From contig CM043959.1 of NCBI GenBank assembly GCA_014529385.2, forward strand, positions 8,397,526 to 8,461,525: a DNA stretch of 64,000 bases. The letters run 5' to 3'. This stretch comes from Adiantum capillus-veneris (Eukaryota; Streptophyta; Polypodiopsida; Polypodiales; Pteridaceae). The notes below the pieces were generated by a model. It was not told the DNA's origin. It ran no database searches and was given only the letters and a program-made list of their open reading frames with translations. Position 1 is the stretch's first letter. Each line of letters opens with the position of its first letter. A program made the translations under genes and the position numbers. Positions 53,001 through 64,000 of the stretch are shown one piece after another.

Positions 53001-56000
53001 TCAAAGAAGGTGTTGTACTTGGTGTATCAATCAACGTTGAATTCTCCCCTCTTCTTCTCTCTCCCATCAATAATGGTGCCGAAGGGTTTCAAGTAAGATG
53101 TGTTCTACATTGATGTTTTCTTGATTTCTTGTTGTTTTCATTTTCATCTCTAATCCAACATATATATATGTATCTAATCTCATCTTCTTAACCAAAACTA
53201 TCTCTCTCATTCTTAGTAATTCATTCTCTCTAGGTTCTCTTTGCTACAAGTACATCTCTCCCTGCAGTATCCTTATTGCCTACGGGCAAGAATAGGGCTT
53301 GGGAGGGAAACTTCTCATCTCTTCACTTCTCTCATATCTACATTTCTCACATACTATCGTAGATGAATAACCCACATGATGATCATTTCTATCGCCTTCA
53401 CTCTGTACGATCTATTAGAACTAACGTTGTCGTTCTGTGACACGTACATAGTGGGAACGCATGCTACAAGATCTATCTTGTATTTTTTTAGATACATAAT
53501 TATATTTCCTATAGTGTACATATGCATATTTAAGTACAATAATAAGCCTTCTATCTCATCCTATTATTTTTCTCAAGGGTAACATATCCTTACTTTACCA
53601 TCAGAAAATACTATAAGAAAAGCATCAATAGCTCCGCCTCTTTATCTTGTCACAAAAAGCATTGATTCTTTATTTCTACTACTTCATTATCATCTCACAC
53701 CCTAGCTAGATCCTATATCTAGGGTAAAATCCAATGTATATATATTCTATGTATTTTTTATACTTTTCTTATATTTCTTTTCAAATAGCTACTAGGAGAG
53801 AATCAAATCCTAGTGGGACACTAGGTGGCATGATTTCAAAGATACACTTATTTTAATGCATTATTGTAAGCATGATTACAAAACTTTGTCAAGGATCAAT
53901 GTCATGCTTTCAAATGGCATGAGGTGTCCTTTGGAATTAAATGAAAGTCTAGGCTAAGGAGACCACATGAAGACTTTTGCTGCCATAAATGGACCCTATT
54001 TTGATGAATTTTTTACACAAGGTTCCAATCTGAATTGGAAAACGATTTTAAAATAAAAATCGTAGCTAATGAGCTGAAGTTTTTGCCCATATTTTTACTT
54101 TTTTATTTGGAGCCACGGTTGAGGAGATATGATCAAAATACTGGACCCCAGTCTGCCCACATCATGCAAGGACAGCTCATTTCTAACTTTTCCAATTCAT
54201 GTTCACACTGGCTCCTCTCTTCTTGTGTAAACCCTTGGAGGTTCCCTTCACCTATAAAAGGGGGCCTCTTCTTCCTTGGAAAGAACTCAAGCATTCAAGC
54301 CATTGATGAGAGGATTTCTCGAGGGAGTGAGTAGTAATGCCTAATTGTACTTAGCCCCATTAACATAAGCCCAAGCCTACACTTTCTCCTAGAGAAAGGC
54401 TAGCCATTCTTGTACGCTATCCTTGGAAGATCAAATCAAATCAAAGAAGGTGTTGTACTTGGTGTATCAATCAACGTTGAATTCTCCCCTCTTCTTCTCT
54501 CTCCCATCAATAATGGTGCCGAAGGGTTTCAAGTAAGATGTGTTCTACATTGATGTTTTCTTGATTTCTTGTTGTTTTCATTTTCATCTCTAATCCAACA
54601 TATATATATGTATCTAATCTCATCTCCTTAACCAAACCTATCTCTCTCATTCTTAGTAATTCATCCTCTCTAGGTTCTCTTTGCTACAAGTACATCTCTC
54701 CTCGCAGTATCCTTATTGCCTACGGGCAAGAATAGGTCTTGGGAGGGAAACTTCTTATCTTTTCACTTCTCTCATATCTACATTTCTCACATACTATCCT
54801 AGATGAATAACCCACATGATGATCATTTCTATCGCCTTCACTCTGTACGATCTATTAGAATTAACATTGTCGTGCTGTGACACGTACATAGTGGGAACGC
54901 ATGCTACAAGATCTATCTTGTATTTTTTTAGATACATAATTATATTTCCTATAGTGTACATATACATATTTAAGTACAATAATAAGCCTTCTATCTCATC
55001 CTATTATTTTTCTCAAGGGTAACATATCCTTACTTTACCATCAGAAAATCCTATAAGAAAAGCATCAATAGCTCCGTCTCTTTAACTTGGGACAAAAAGC
55101 ATTGATTCTTTATTTCTACTATTTCATTATCATCTCACACCCTAGCTAGATCCTATATCTAGGGTAAAATCCAATATATATATATTCTACGTATTTTTTA
55201 TACTTTTCTTATATTTCTTTTTAAATAGCTACTAGGAGAGAATCAAATCCTAGTGGGACACTAGGTGGCATGATTTCAAAGATACACTTATTTTAATGCA
55301 TTATTGTAAGCATGATTACAAAAGTGTGTCAAGGATCAATGTCATGCTTGCAAATGGCATGAGGTGTCCTTTGGAATTAAATGAAAGTCTAGGCTAAGGA
55401 GACCACATGAAGACTTTTGCTGCCATAAATGGACCCTATTTTGACGAATGTTTTACACAAGGTTCCAATCTGAATTGGAAAACGATTTTGAAATGAAAAT
55501 CGTAGCTAATGAGCTGAAGTTTTTTCCCATTTTTTTACTTTTTTATTTGGAGCCACGGTTGAGGAGATATGATCAAAATACTGGACCCCAGTCTGCCCAC
55601 ATCATGCAAGGACAGCTCATTTCCAACTTTTCCAATTCATGTTCACACTGGCTCCTCTCTTCTTGTGTAAACCCTTGGGGGTTCCCTTCACCTATAAAAG
55701 GGTACCTCTTCTTCCTTGGAAAGAACTCAAGCATTCAAGCCATTGATGAGAGGATTTCTCGAGGGAGTGAGTAGTAATTCCTAATTGTACTTAGCCCCAT
55801 TAACATAAACCCAAGCCTACACTTTCTCCTAGAGAAAGGCTAGCCATTCTTGTACGCTATCCTTGGAAGATCAAATCTAATCAAAGAAGGTGTTGTACTT
55901 GGTGTATCAAACAATGTTGAATTCTCCCCTCTTCTTCTCTCTCCCATCAATAATGGTGCCGAAGGGTTTCAAGTAAGATGTGTTCTACATTGATGTTTTC

Positions 56001-59000
56001 TTGATTTCTTGTTGTTTTCATTTTCATCTCTAATCCAACATATATATATGTATCTAATCTCATCTTATTAACCAAACCTATCTCTCTCATTCTTAGTAAT
56101 TCATCCTCTCTAGGTTCTCTTTGCTACAAGTACATCTCTCCCTGCAGTATCCTTATTGCCTACAGGCAAGAATAGGGCTTGGGAGGGAAACTTCTCATCT
56201 CTTCACTTCTCTCATATCTACATTTCTCACATACTATCGTAGATGAATAACCCACATGATGATCATTTCTATCGCCTTCACTCTGTACGATCTATTAGAA
56301 TTAACGTTGTCGTGCTGTGACACGTACATAGTGGGAACGCATGCTACAAGATCTATCTTGTATTTTTTTAGATACATAATTATATTTCCTATAGTGTACA
56401 TATACATATTTAAGTACAATAATAAGCCTTCTATCTCATCCTATTATTTTTCTCAAGGGTAACATATCCTTACTTTACCATCAGAAAATCCTATAAGAAA
56501 AGCATCAATAGCTCCGTCTCTTTAACTTGGGACAAAAAGCATTGATTCTTTATTTCTACTATTTCATTATCATCTCACACCCTAGCTAGATCCTATATCT
56601 AGGGTAAAATCCAATATATATATATTCTACGTATTTTTTATACTTTTCTTATATTTCTTTTTAAATAGCTACTAGGAGAGAATCAAATCCTAGTGGGACA
56701 CTAGGTGGCATGATTTCAAAGATACACTTATTTTAATGCATTATTGTAAGCATGATTACAAAAGTGTGTCAAGGATCAATGTCATGCTTGCAAATGGCAT
56801 GAGGTGTCCTTTGGAATTAAATGAAAGTCTAGGCTAAGGAGACCACATGAAGACTTTTGCTGCCATAAATGGACCCTATTTTGACGAATGTTTTACACAA
56901 GGTTCCAATCTGAATTGGAAAACGATTTTGAAATGAAAATCGTAGCTAATGAGCTGAAGTTTTTTCCCATTTTTTTACTTTTTTATTTGGAGCCACGGTT
57001 GAGGAGATATGATCAAAATACTGGACCCCAGTCTGCCCACATCATGCAAGGACAGCTCATTTCCAACTTTTCCAATTCATGTTCACACTGGCTCCTCTCT
57101 TCTTGTGTAAACCCTTGGGGGTTCCCTTCACCTATAAAAGGGTACCTCTTCTTCCTTGGAAAGAACTCAAGCATTCAAGCCATTGATGAGAGGATTTCTC
57201 GAGGGAGTGAGTAGTAATTCCTAATTGTACTTAGCCCCATTAACATAAACCCAAGCCTACACTTTCTCCTAGAGAAAGGCTAGCCATTCTTGTACGCTAT
57301 CCTTGGAAGATCAAATCTAATCAAAGAAGGTGTTGTACTTGGTGTATCAAACAATGTTGAATTCTCCCCTCTTCTTCTCTCTCCCATCAATAATGGTGCC
57401 GAAGGGTTTCAAGTAAGATGTGTTCTACATTGATGTTTTCTTGATTTCTTGTTGTTTTCATTTTCATCTCTAATCCAACATATATATATGTATCTAATCT
57501 CATCTTATTAACCAAACCTATCTCTCTCATTCTTAGTAATTCATCCTCTCTAGGTTCTCTTTGCTACAAGTACATCTCTCCCTGCAGTATCCTTATTGCC
57601 TACAGGCAAGAATAGGGCTTGGGAGGGAAACTTCTCATCTCTTCACTTCTCTCATATCTACATTTCTCACATACTATCGTAGATGAATAACCCACATGAT
57701 GATCATTTCTATCGCCTTCACTCTGTACGATCTATTAGAATTAACGTTGTCGTGCTGTGACACGTACATAGTGGGAACGCATGCTACAAGATCTATCTTG
57801 TATTTTTTTAGATACATAATTATATTTCCTATAGTGTACATATGCATATTTAAGTACAATAATAAGCCTTCTATCTCATCCTATTATTTTTCTCAAGGGT
57901 AACATATCCTTACTTTACCATCAGAAAATACTATAAGAAAAGCATCAATAGCTCCGCCTCTTTATCTTGTCACAAAAAGCATTGATTCTTTATTTCTACT
58001 ACTTCATTATCATTTCACACCCTAGCTAGATCCTATATCTAGGGTAAAATCCAATATATATATATTCTATGTATTTTTTATACTTTTCTTATATTTCTTT
58101 TTAAATAGCTACTAGGAGAGAATCAAATCCTAGTGGGACACTAGGTGGCATGATTTCAAAGATACACTTATTTTAATGCATTATTGTAAGCATGATTACA
58201 AAACTTTGTCAAGGATCAATGTCATGCTTTCAAATGGCATGAGGTGTCCTTTGGAATTAAATGAAAGTCTAGGCTAAGGAGACCACATGAAGACTTTTGC
58301 TGCCATAAATGGACCCTATTTTGATGAATTGTTTACACAAGGTTCCAATCTGAATTGGAAAACAATTTTAAAATGAAAATCGTAGCTAATGAGCTGAAGT
58401 TTTTGCCCGTATTTTTACTTTTTTATTTGGAGCCAGTGTTGAGGAGATATGATCAAAATACTGGACCCCAGTCTACCCACATCATGCAAGGACAGCTCAT
58501 TTCTAACTTTTCCAATTCATGTTCACACTGGCTCCTCTCTTCTTGTGTAAACCCTTGGGGGTTCCCTTCACCTAGAAAAGGGGGCCTCTTCTTCCTTGGA
58601 AAGAACTCAAGCATTCAAGCCATTGATGAGAGGATTTCTCGAGGGAGTGAGTAGTAATGCCTAATTGTACTTAGCCCCATTAACATAAGCCCAAGCCTAC
58701 ACTTTCTCCTAGAGAAAGGCTAGCCATTCTTGTACGCTATCCTTGGAAGATCAAATCTAATCAAAGAAGGTGTTGTACTTGGTGTATCAATCAACGTTGA
58801 ATTCTCCCCTCTTCTTCTCTCTCCCATCAATAATGGTGCCGAAGGGTTTCAAGTAAGATGTGTTCTACATTGATGTTTTCTTGATTTCTTGTTGTTTTCA
58901 TTTTCATCTCTAATCCAACATATATATATGTATTTAATCTCATCTCCTTAACCAAACCTATCTCTCTCATTCTTAATAATTCATCCTCTCTAGGTTCTCT

Positions 59001-60020
59001 TTGCTACAAGTACATCTCTCCCCGCAGTATCCTTATTGCCTACGGGCAAGAATAGGGCTTGGGAGGGAAACTTCTCATCTTTTCACTTCTCTCATATCTA
59101 CATTTCTCACATACTATCCTACATGAATAACCCACATGATGATCATTTCTATCGCTTTCACTCTGTACGATCTATTAGAATTAACGTTGTCGTGCTGTGA
59201 CACGTACATAGTGGGAACACATGCTACAAGATCTATCTTGTATTTTTTTAGATACATAATTATATTTCCTATAGTGTACATATGCATATTTAAGTACAAT
59301 AATAAGCCTTCTATCTCATCCTATTATTTTTCTCAAGGGTAACATATCCTTACTTTACCATCAGAAAATACTATAAGAAAAGCATCAATCGCTCCGTCTC
59401 TTTAACTCGGGGCAAAAAGCATTGATTCTTTATTTCTACTATTTCTTTATCATCTCACACCCTAGCTAGATTCTATATCTATGGTAAAATCCAATATATA
59501 TATATTCTATGTATTTTTTATACTTTTCTTATATTTCTTTTTAAATAGCTACTAAGAGAGAATCAAATCCTAGTGGGACACTAGGTGGCATGATTTCAAA
59601 GATACACTTATTTTAATGCATTATTGCAAGCATGATTACAAAACTTTGTCAAGGAGCAATGTCATGCTTTCATATGGCATGAGGTGTCCTTTGGAATTAA
59701 ATGAAAGTCTAGGCTAAGGAGACCACATGAAGACTTTTGCTGCCATAAATGGACCCAATTTTGATGAATTTTTTACACAACATTCCAATCCGAATTGGAA
59801 AACGATTTTAAAGTGAAAATCGTAGCTAATAAGCTGAAGTTTTTGCCCATATTTTTACTTTTTTATTTGGAGCCACGGTTGAGGAGATATGATCAACATA
59901 CTGGACCCCAGTCTGCCCACATCATGCAAGGACATCTCATTTCCAACTTTTCCAATTCATGTTCACACTGGCTCCTCTCTTCTTGTGTAAACCCTTGGGG
60001 GTTCCCTTCACCTATAAAAG
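47051..60020 (+). promoter_or_regulatory. Ten TATA-type promoters, one per unit
   Basis: CCTATAAAAGG-type boxes at 47,051, 48,491, 49,931, 51,371, 52,811, 54,251, 55,691, 57,131, 58,571 (mutated to CCTAGAAAAG) and 60,011. Each is followed by GACCTCTTCTTCCTTGG or a close variant and a CATTCAAGCCATTG stretch about 40 bp downstream, a plausible start-site region as in LTR promoters. All point to the right, toward Gypsy-3. Confidence 0.6.
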
Positions 60021-60357
60021 GGGACCTCTTCTTCCTTGGAAAGAACTCAAGCATTCAAGCCATTGATGAGAGGATTTCTCGAGGGAGTGAGTAGTAATGC
60101 CTAATTGTACTTAGCCCCATTAACATAAGCCCAAGCCTACACTTTCTCCTAGAGAAAGGCTAGCCATTCTTGCAACAAGCTAACTTTGGAAGATCAACTC
60201 TAATCAAAGAAGGTCTTGCACTTGGTGTATCAATCAAAGTGGAATTATCCACTCTTCTTCTCTCTCCCATCAATAATGGTGCCGAAGGGTTTCAAGTAAG
60301 ATGTGTTCTACATTGATGTTTTCTTGATTTCTTGTTGTTTTCATTTTCATCTCTAAT

Positions 60358-60362
<5 letters not shown>

Positions 60363-60401
<39 letters not shown>
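60363..60401. repeat. (TA)n expansion in unit 10
   Basis: About 38 bp of TA where the other units have a short TATATATATG. It accounts for most of the extra length of the last unit. Confidence 0.95.
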
Positions 60402-60404
<3 letters not shown>

Positions 60405-60657
60405 CTAATCTCATCTCCTTAACCAAACCTATCTCTTTCATTCTTAGTAATTCATCCTCTCTAGGTTCTCTTGCTACAGGTACATCTCTCCCCGCAGTAT
60501 CCTTATTGCCTACGGGCAAGAATAGGGCTTGGGAGGGAAAATTCTCATCTCTTCACTTCTCTCATATCTATATTTCTCACATACTATCCTAGATGAATAA
60601 CCCACATGATGATCATTTCTATCGCTTTCACTCTGTACAATCTATTAGAATTAACGT

Positions 60658-61226
60658 ATGGATTAGCCGTAAAATACACTTTCAACAACGTATAGTGTTT
60701 CTCTTTGGCCCAGAAAGGCTTAATGAAATACTTCTATCACCGGATCCCATCATACTACCTCTCATAGACTATAACTTTTATTTTGACGTAAGCGTAGTTA
60801 TCTTGCTATGAACCAAGAGGATTTGTACACACAATTAATCCCAATCACTAGACAAAATATATATATTATGGTAAGCACAAAGCTACAATTCCAAAGAACA
60901 ATTCGTAGCCTATTTGGTCAGCCAAGATCTAATGCCATTAACTCATCCATTAACCCTTTCATATTACCCATGATACGATATGACCATAGCCTTGATGTTT
61001 TGATCTTCGTATTGCTTTGACATTCTCTTTTGCGTTCTTTCTTTGTGTGTGTGAATGCAAGAGAGAAAGAGTGAGTCTTATTTGATTGCACTTCTTTCAA
61101 ACCCTAGTCTTCATGGCATCTATGGTTTAACTCCTTCATATAGTTTTTGTTGAGTTCTCTCACAAACTCTCACAGCCATAAGCCCGGTGCTTTCCAGGCA
61201 AGACCGCAAATTTCTTGACATATTTT
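60658..61226 (+). other. Gypsy-3 leader / LTR end region
   Basis: Single-copy sequence between the last satellite unit and the primer binding site. No coding domain. It ends TTCTTGACA (61,212-61,220), a possible CA end of an LTR six bases before the primer site. If so, this stretch is the right part of the Gypsy-3 5' LTR. Confidence 0.5.
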
Positions 61227-61242
61227 TGGTGAACCCGACACG
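61227..61242 (+). other. Candidate Gypsy-3 primer binding site
   Basis: TGGTGAACCCGACACG begins with TGG (complement of a tRNA CCA end) and lies 32 bp upstream of the gag ATG. I could not assign the tRNA. Confidence 0.5.
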
Positions 61243-61273
61243 AATCTGCTACGGTGAGAGTTTGTGGGTAACC

Positions 61274-63649
61274 ATGGGTGATCATGTTGAGCAACAGGGT
61301 ATGCATTTTGACCCAGCAACAATGCAAATGTTTCAAGCATTTGCAATGTTTATGCAACAACAACATGCTACTGAAAGAAGGGAGATTTCAGCAACGAAGG
61401 CCATACAAGCGATCGTCAACAGAATGGATCAGTTCAATGGCAAAGATGTAACCAAGTACTTACGCAAGTATGTGAAGGAGATGGAGCTGCATCGCGTGTC
61501 AGAAGGTGAGATGATTCAAAGCTTTGAGCTTGTTGTTGCTCCAGAAATTAGGGAGCATGTTAGGGCAATTAAAGATGGGCATGGGAGAAATTGGGAAGAA
61601 CTCAAAGTAGCTTTAAAGGAGGAATATTTCATGGAGGACTCGGAGAGAGTGACCAAAAGGAAATTCTTAGAATGGGTAGTCAAGCCAAAGCAAGGACTAT
61701 CAATAACAGAGCTACTTAGGGAATTTGAGCGGCGCTATGCACAACTCACTAGGACAGAAAGGGCCACACTAGATGCAGAGAAGACAGATCTTTTCTTACA
61801 AGCTGCAAGTAAAGAGTTTCAAGAAAATTTGGAGCTTCTTCTTGAAGATAAAGATGCTGAGCAAGGACTAAAGACCGACTAGAATGAGGTTGAAGGTGCT
61901 GTCTCACTGCTTGCCAAACGACAAAGAAGAAGGGACAAGATGGTAGTAAACACTACAAGTCCTTCCACCTCAACTTCTGACAAAATAGTAAAGCCTACTT
62001 TTATCGCTCCTAAGTTTGATGAGTCCATGCTAGATGAGCTTGTGAAGGGTATGCGTGACTTGAAGGTGAAGTTTACAAAGCTTGAAGAAAAAGGCCAACC
62101 ATCAGGGCCACTTCCTAGGCAAAGACAACAGCCTAAAGAAGGGTTTGTTAATAGATGTATTTGGTGTGATAGTACAGACCATGTAAGAAGGGATTGTGAT
62201 GATTTTAGTGATGCTTTGTCAAAAGATGTTGTCTTTTTTAAGGATGGTAAAATCCACTTAAGAGAGACAGGTCTACCCTTGAGAACTAACTTTGGGAAGG
62301 GGGGAATGCAAACCTTAGTTGAAGATATGGCAACCAAGCATGCCACCTCTTCAGTTGAGGCAGATACTTATGGAGTAAAAATTGAACATTTTTGTGATGA
62401 AAAGGTGAGTGACCATCATGGTCAAATTTGGTCAAATGTCATGCAATTAGCTAAAAAGGGAAAGCTTACAAAAGAGATTCTACATGAAGCAGGTGATTGC
62501 ATACGTCTAGAAACAGGATGGAATGATCCAGTGGACTCATTGTCAGTGCATGCCTACATTACAAAATGCCAACAAAATGAGGCAATTGTAGAAGAGAAGC
62601 GCAAACGTGAGAATGCTGATGAAGGACCATCAAAAAGAGCTTCTAGAAGTGGGGGAAGAAGCAATTCAATGCCTTCTCAAACACCCTCAACACAAGGAGC
62701 ATCTCCACCTGAAGTACTCATGGAGGAGTCTACAACAGGAAAGAAGAAAGAGCTAACGAAAGGTAAGACAAAAGGCCCAACTTATAAACTACAATCTGAT
62801 ATTGAGGTTGCTACAGATTTAAAGAAAGTCTTGGAGGAAAGGATCTTGAATAGCAAGATTGAGTTTACTCTGGGAGAAGTTCTTGGCATTGCAAAGCGTG
62901 AATTCCATGAGGAGATCATTGACATCATCAAGAGAAAGAGGCAAACCCTTGCTGAAGTTTCTCGTCCACAGGTTGAAGGGGAAACCTCAAAGACACAAGG
63001 GATGCAACTGCAAAATAAGGAGAATGATGGAGCTGTGGTAGGATGCTACCAATCTAGTGGGAGAGTGAAGCAAGTGTATTTCTCAAATGATGATGAAGAA
63101 GTTGAAGGTATTCCTAGGAGTTACTATTCACGAAGTCATTGGGCAATGGCTACTACAGAAACTTTGGTCAAGGTAGGTGATCTTGAAGAGCCATTTGTTG
63201 CCTTGATTGACCATGGTTCAGAAATAAACATAATGTCAAAGAGTCTCTACAACAAGTGCAAATGGTCGATGGACACAGATGATGGCTGGATGGTAAAAGT
63301 GGAAAACAATTCATCCGGTGAATTCTATGCAGCATGTCCAGGTGTGAAGGTAACAATAGGTGATGTAAAGATTGACCAAAACTTCTTTATACAGGATACA
63401 TCTTCATATCATCTCATCCTTGGACAACCCTACATTGTGGGAGTTCGAATGGAAACAAAGGTAATGGATGATGGTTCAGTATATGCTAGAATACGTAGCA
63501 AAGATGGTAAACGAGCTGTCCAATTTCTCACAGTCTGTGTAAACCATGAAAGAAATCGTGACAACCTCAGAGAACATCCTCTACCAAAGGTAAGCAAAGA
63601 GTTTCATGATCATAGAGAAATGATGGGTTTTGGCCAAGTACCATTGTAA
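61274..63649 (+). CDS. Gypsy-3 gag-protease with one in-frame TAG
   Basis: ATG at 61,274 in a strong ACCATGG context, just after the primer site; an upstream in-frame ATG at 61,187 lies before it and is not used here. Capsid region: FNGKDVTKYLRKYVKEMELH, then NWEELKVALKEEYF, then ITELLREFERRYAQL. A TAG at 61,880-61,882 interrupts, and the same frame continues. CCHC zinc knuckle CIWCDSTDHVRRDC at 62,156-62,197. A long Lys/Glu-rich spacer. Retropepsin with VALIDHGSEINIMSKS (Asp codon at 63,209; the motif is D-H-G-S instead of D-T/S-G-A) and YHLILGQPYI (ILG). It ends at 63,649, overlapping pol. Gag forms particles and the protease matures them. The single stop may be a mutation or a read-through site. 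Confidence 0.85.
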
Positions 63650-64000
63650 AGCGGGATTGCAGTGGTACAGAAAGAAAAAGGGTCTCGCTTGATAAAAAAA
63701 TAGGTGAAACTTTCTCGATGAGCTCCTTGGTAACAAGGAATGGATCAGTATGTTTTACAAAACTTGAAGATTTGAAGAGATATGAGAGGCATTATGTGCA
63801 TAATGTACAAATAGGCATGAAAAAGAGTGGGTTTCTAAAACCTACTGAAAATGTTTTGGGTTTGTGTGAACAAGTTTCTTTTGTAGATACTATGGGTGAG
63901 CTTGATGCTATAATGAGGTCTAGTTTGCATCTTGAAAATGAATTTGTGGAAGTTTGCTCTATGGAAATGTATCAAGTAATAGAAGCCTTTAAAGAAAGCC
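63616..64000 (+). CDS. Gypsy-3 pol, N-terminal part, cut by window end
   Basis: The frame -1 relative to gag-pro is open from 63,616 to the window end (about 128 codons). It has no ATG near its start, as expected for a frame entered by frameshifting at 63,625-63,631. Readable stretches include TRNGSVCFTKLEDLKRYERH. It corresponds to the protease-RT linker; RT motifs would lie beyond the window. Confidence 0.7.
63625..63668 (+). promoter_or_regulatory. -1 programmed ribosomal frameshift signal (gag-pro to pol)
   Basis: Heptamer G GGT TTT (63,625-63,631) in the exact zero-frame phase of the X XXY YYZ rule. A 6-nt spacer follows (63,632-63,637), then a 9-bp stem GTACCATTG (63,638-63,646) pairing with CAGTGGTAC (63,660-63,668, one G-U pair) around a 13-nt loop. 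The zero-frame stop TAA (63,647-63,649) is the first three bases of the loop. The pol frame is open from 63,616. Confidence 0.75.

Larger units (their letters stand above)
46235..60657 (+). repeat. Megasatellite: ten tandem 1,440-bp units
   Basis: Units start at 46,235, 47,675, 49,115, 50,555, 51,995, 53,435, 54,875, 56,315, 57,755 and 59,195. The first nine are exactly 1,440 bp with only base substitutions; the tenth has small indels and a TA expansion. Each starts CTGTGACACGTACATAG and ends near ATTAACGTTGTCGTG. Each has a TATA-type promoter about 810 bp in. Short conserved open frames (99 and 61-68 codons) overlap the promoter or are low-complexity and are not considered genes. The array lies between the chromovirus leader and the Gypsy-3 leader. 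Confidence 0.97.

Noticed and set aside
46235..60657. CRISPR-like or rDNA-spacer-like array
   Set aside because: Units are 1,440 bp with no spacers between short repeats, and no rRNA sequence is present on either side.

Overview
The window is 64 kb of repeat-dominated nuclear DNA from a land plant with a large, transposon-rich genome. The main clues are a Ty1/copia element with an initiator-Met-tRNA primer binding site, several Ty3/gypsy lineages including a chromovirus with a C-terminal chromodomain, plant-type LINE reverse transcriptases, a CACTA terminus with an En/Spm-type gene, and many CT/GA microsatellites. I saw no ordinary host gene, rRNA, tRNA or CRISPR array. The species cannot be read from the sequence. 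A fern, lycophyte or other large-genome plant would fit, but that is a guess.

Layout. 1-3.6 kb: a foldback hairpin, a decayed CACTA-type transposase gene and the right terminus of a CACTA element that cuts a reverse-strand ORF (3.58-4.04 kb). 4.6-8.9 kb: a roughly 283-bp satellite with a conserved palindromic core. It is interrupted by a 1.32-kb TTAA-flanked terminal-inverted-repeat element (copy A), and a second terminus of the same family ends the region. 9.3-26.2 kb: one old reverse-strand Ty3/gypsy element (Gypsy-1) split by three insertions: a complete copia element (13,976-19,414, TSD CTCAT); an LTR-like block (about 20.10-22.17 kb) that itself contains TTAA copy B (20,619-21,937); and a deleted forward gypsy (Gypsy-4, 22,455-25,287, TSD CATCA). 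26.2-30 kb: AT-rich DNA with a minisatellite. 30-32.9 kb: a reverse-strand LINE. 34.6-35.1 kb: a decayed gag. 35.9-39.6 kb: two degenerate copies of a second LINE type. 41.1-45.9 kb: a reverse-strand chromovirus (Gypsy-2) with a 960-codon pol. 45.9-46.2 kb: a T-poor degenerate repeat. 46,235-60,657: ten head-to-tail copies of a 1,440-bp unit, each carrying a TATA-type promoter. 61.2-64 kb: the gag-pro and start of pol of a forward gypsy (Gypsy-3), joined by a textbook -1 frameshift signal.

How the parts relate. Removing the copia and Gypsy-4 insertions, each with one target-site copy, reconnects open reading frames of Gypsy-1, so the nesting order can be read directly. Gypsy-1 has an unusual domain order: two tandem integrase zinc-binding domains, and a second retropepsin-like domain downstream of integrase in the same frame. 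The megasatellite lies between the chromovirus leader and the Gypsy-3 primer binding site. I suggest, as inference, that it is a tandemly expanded 5' LTR of Gypsy-3. The TTAA elements have paired ends that vary together and TTAA on both sides. They look like non-autonomous piggyBac-type elements, which would be unusual in a plant.
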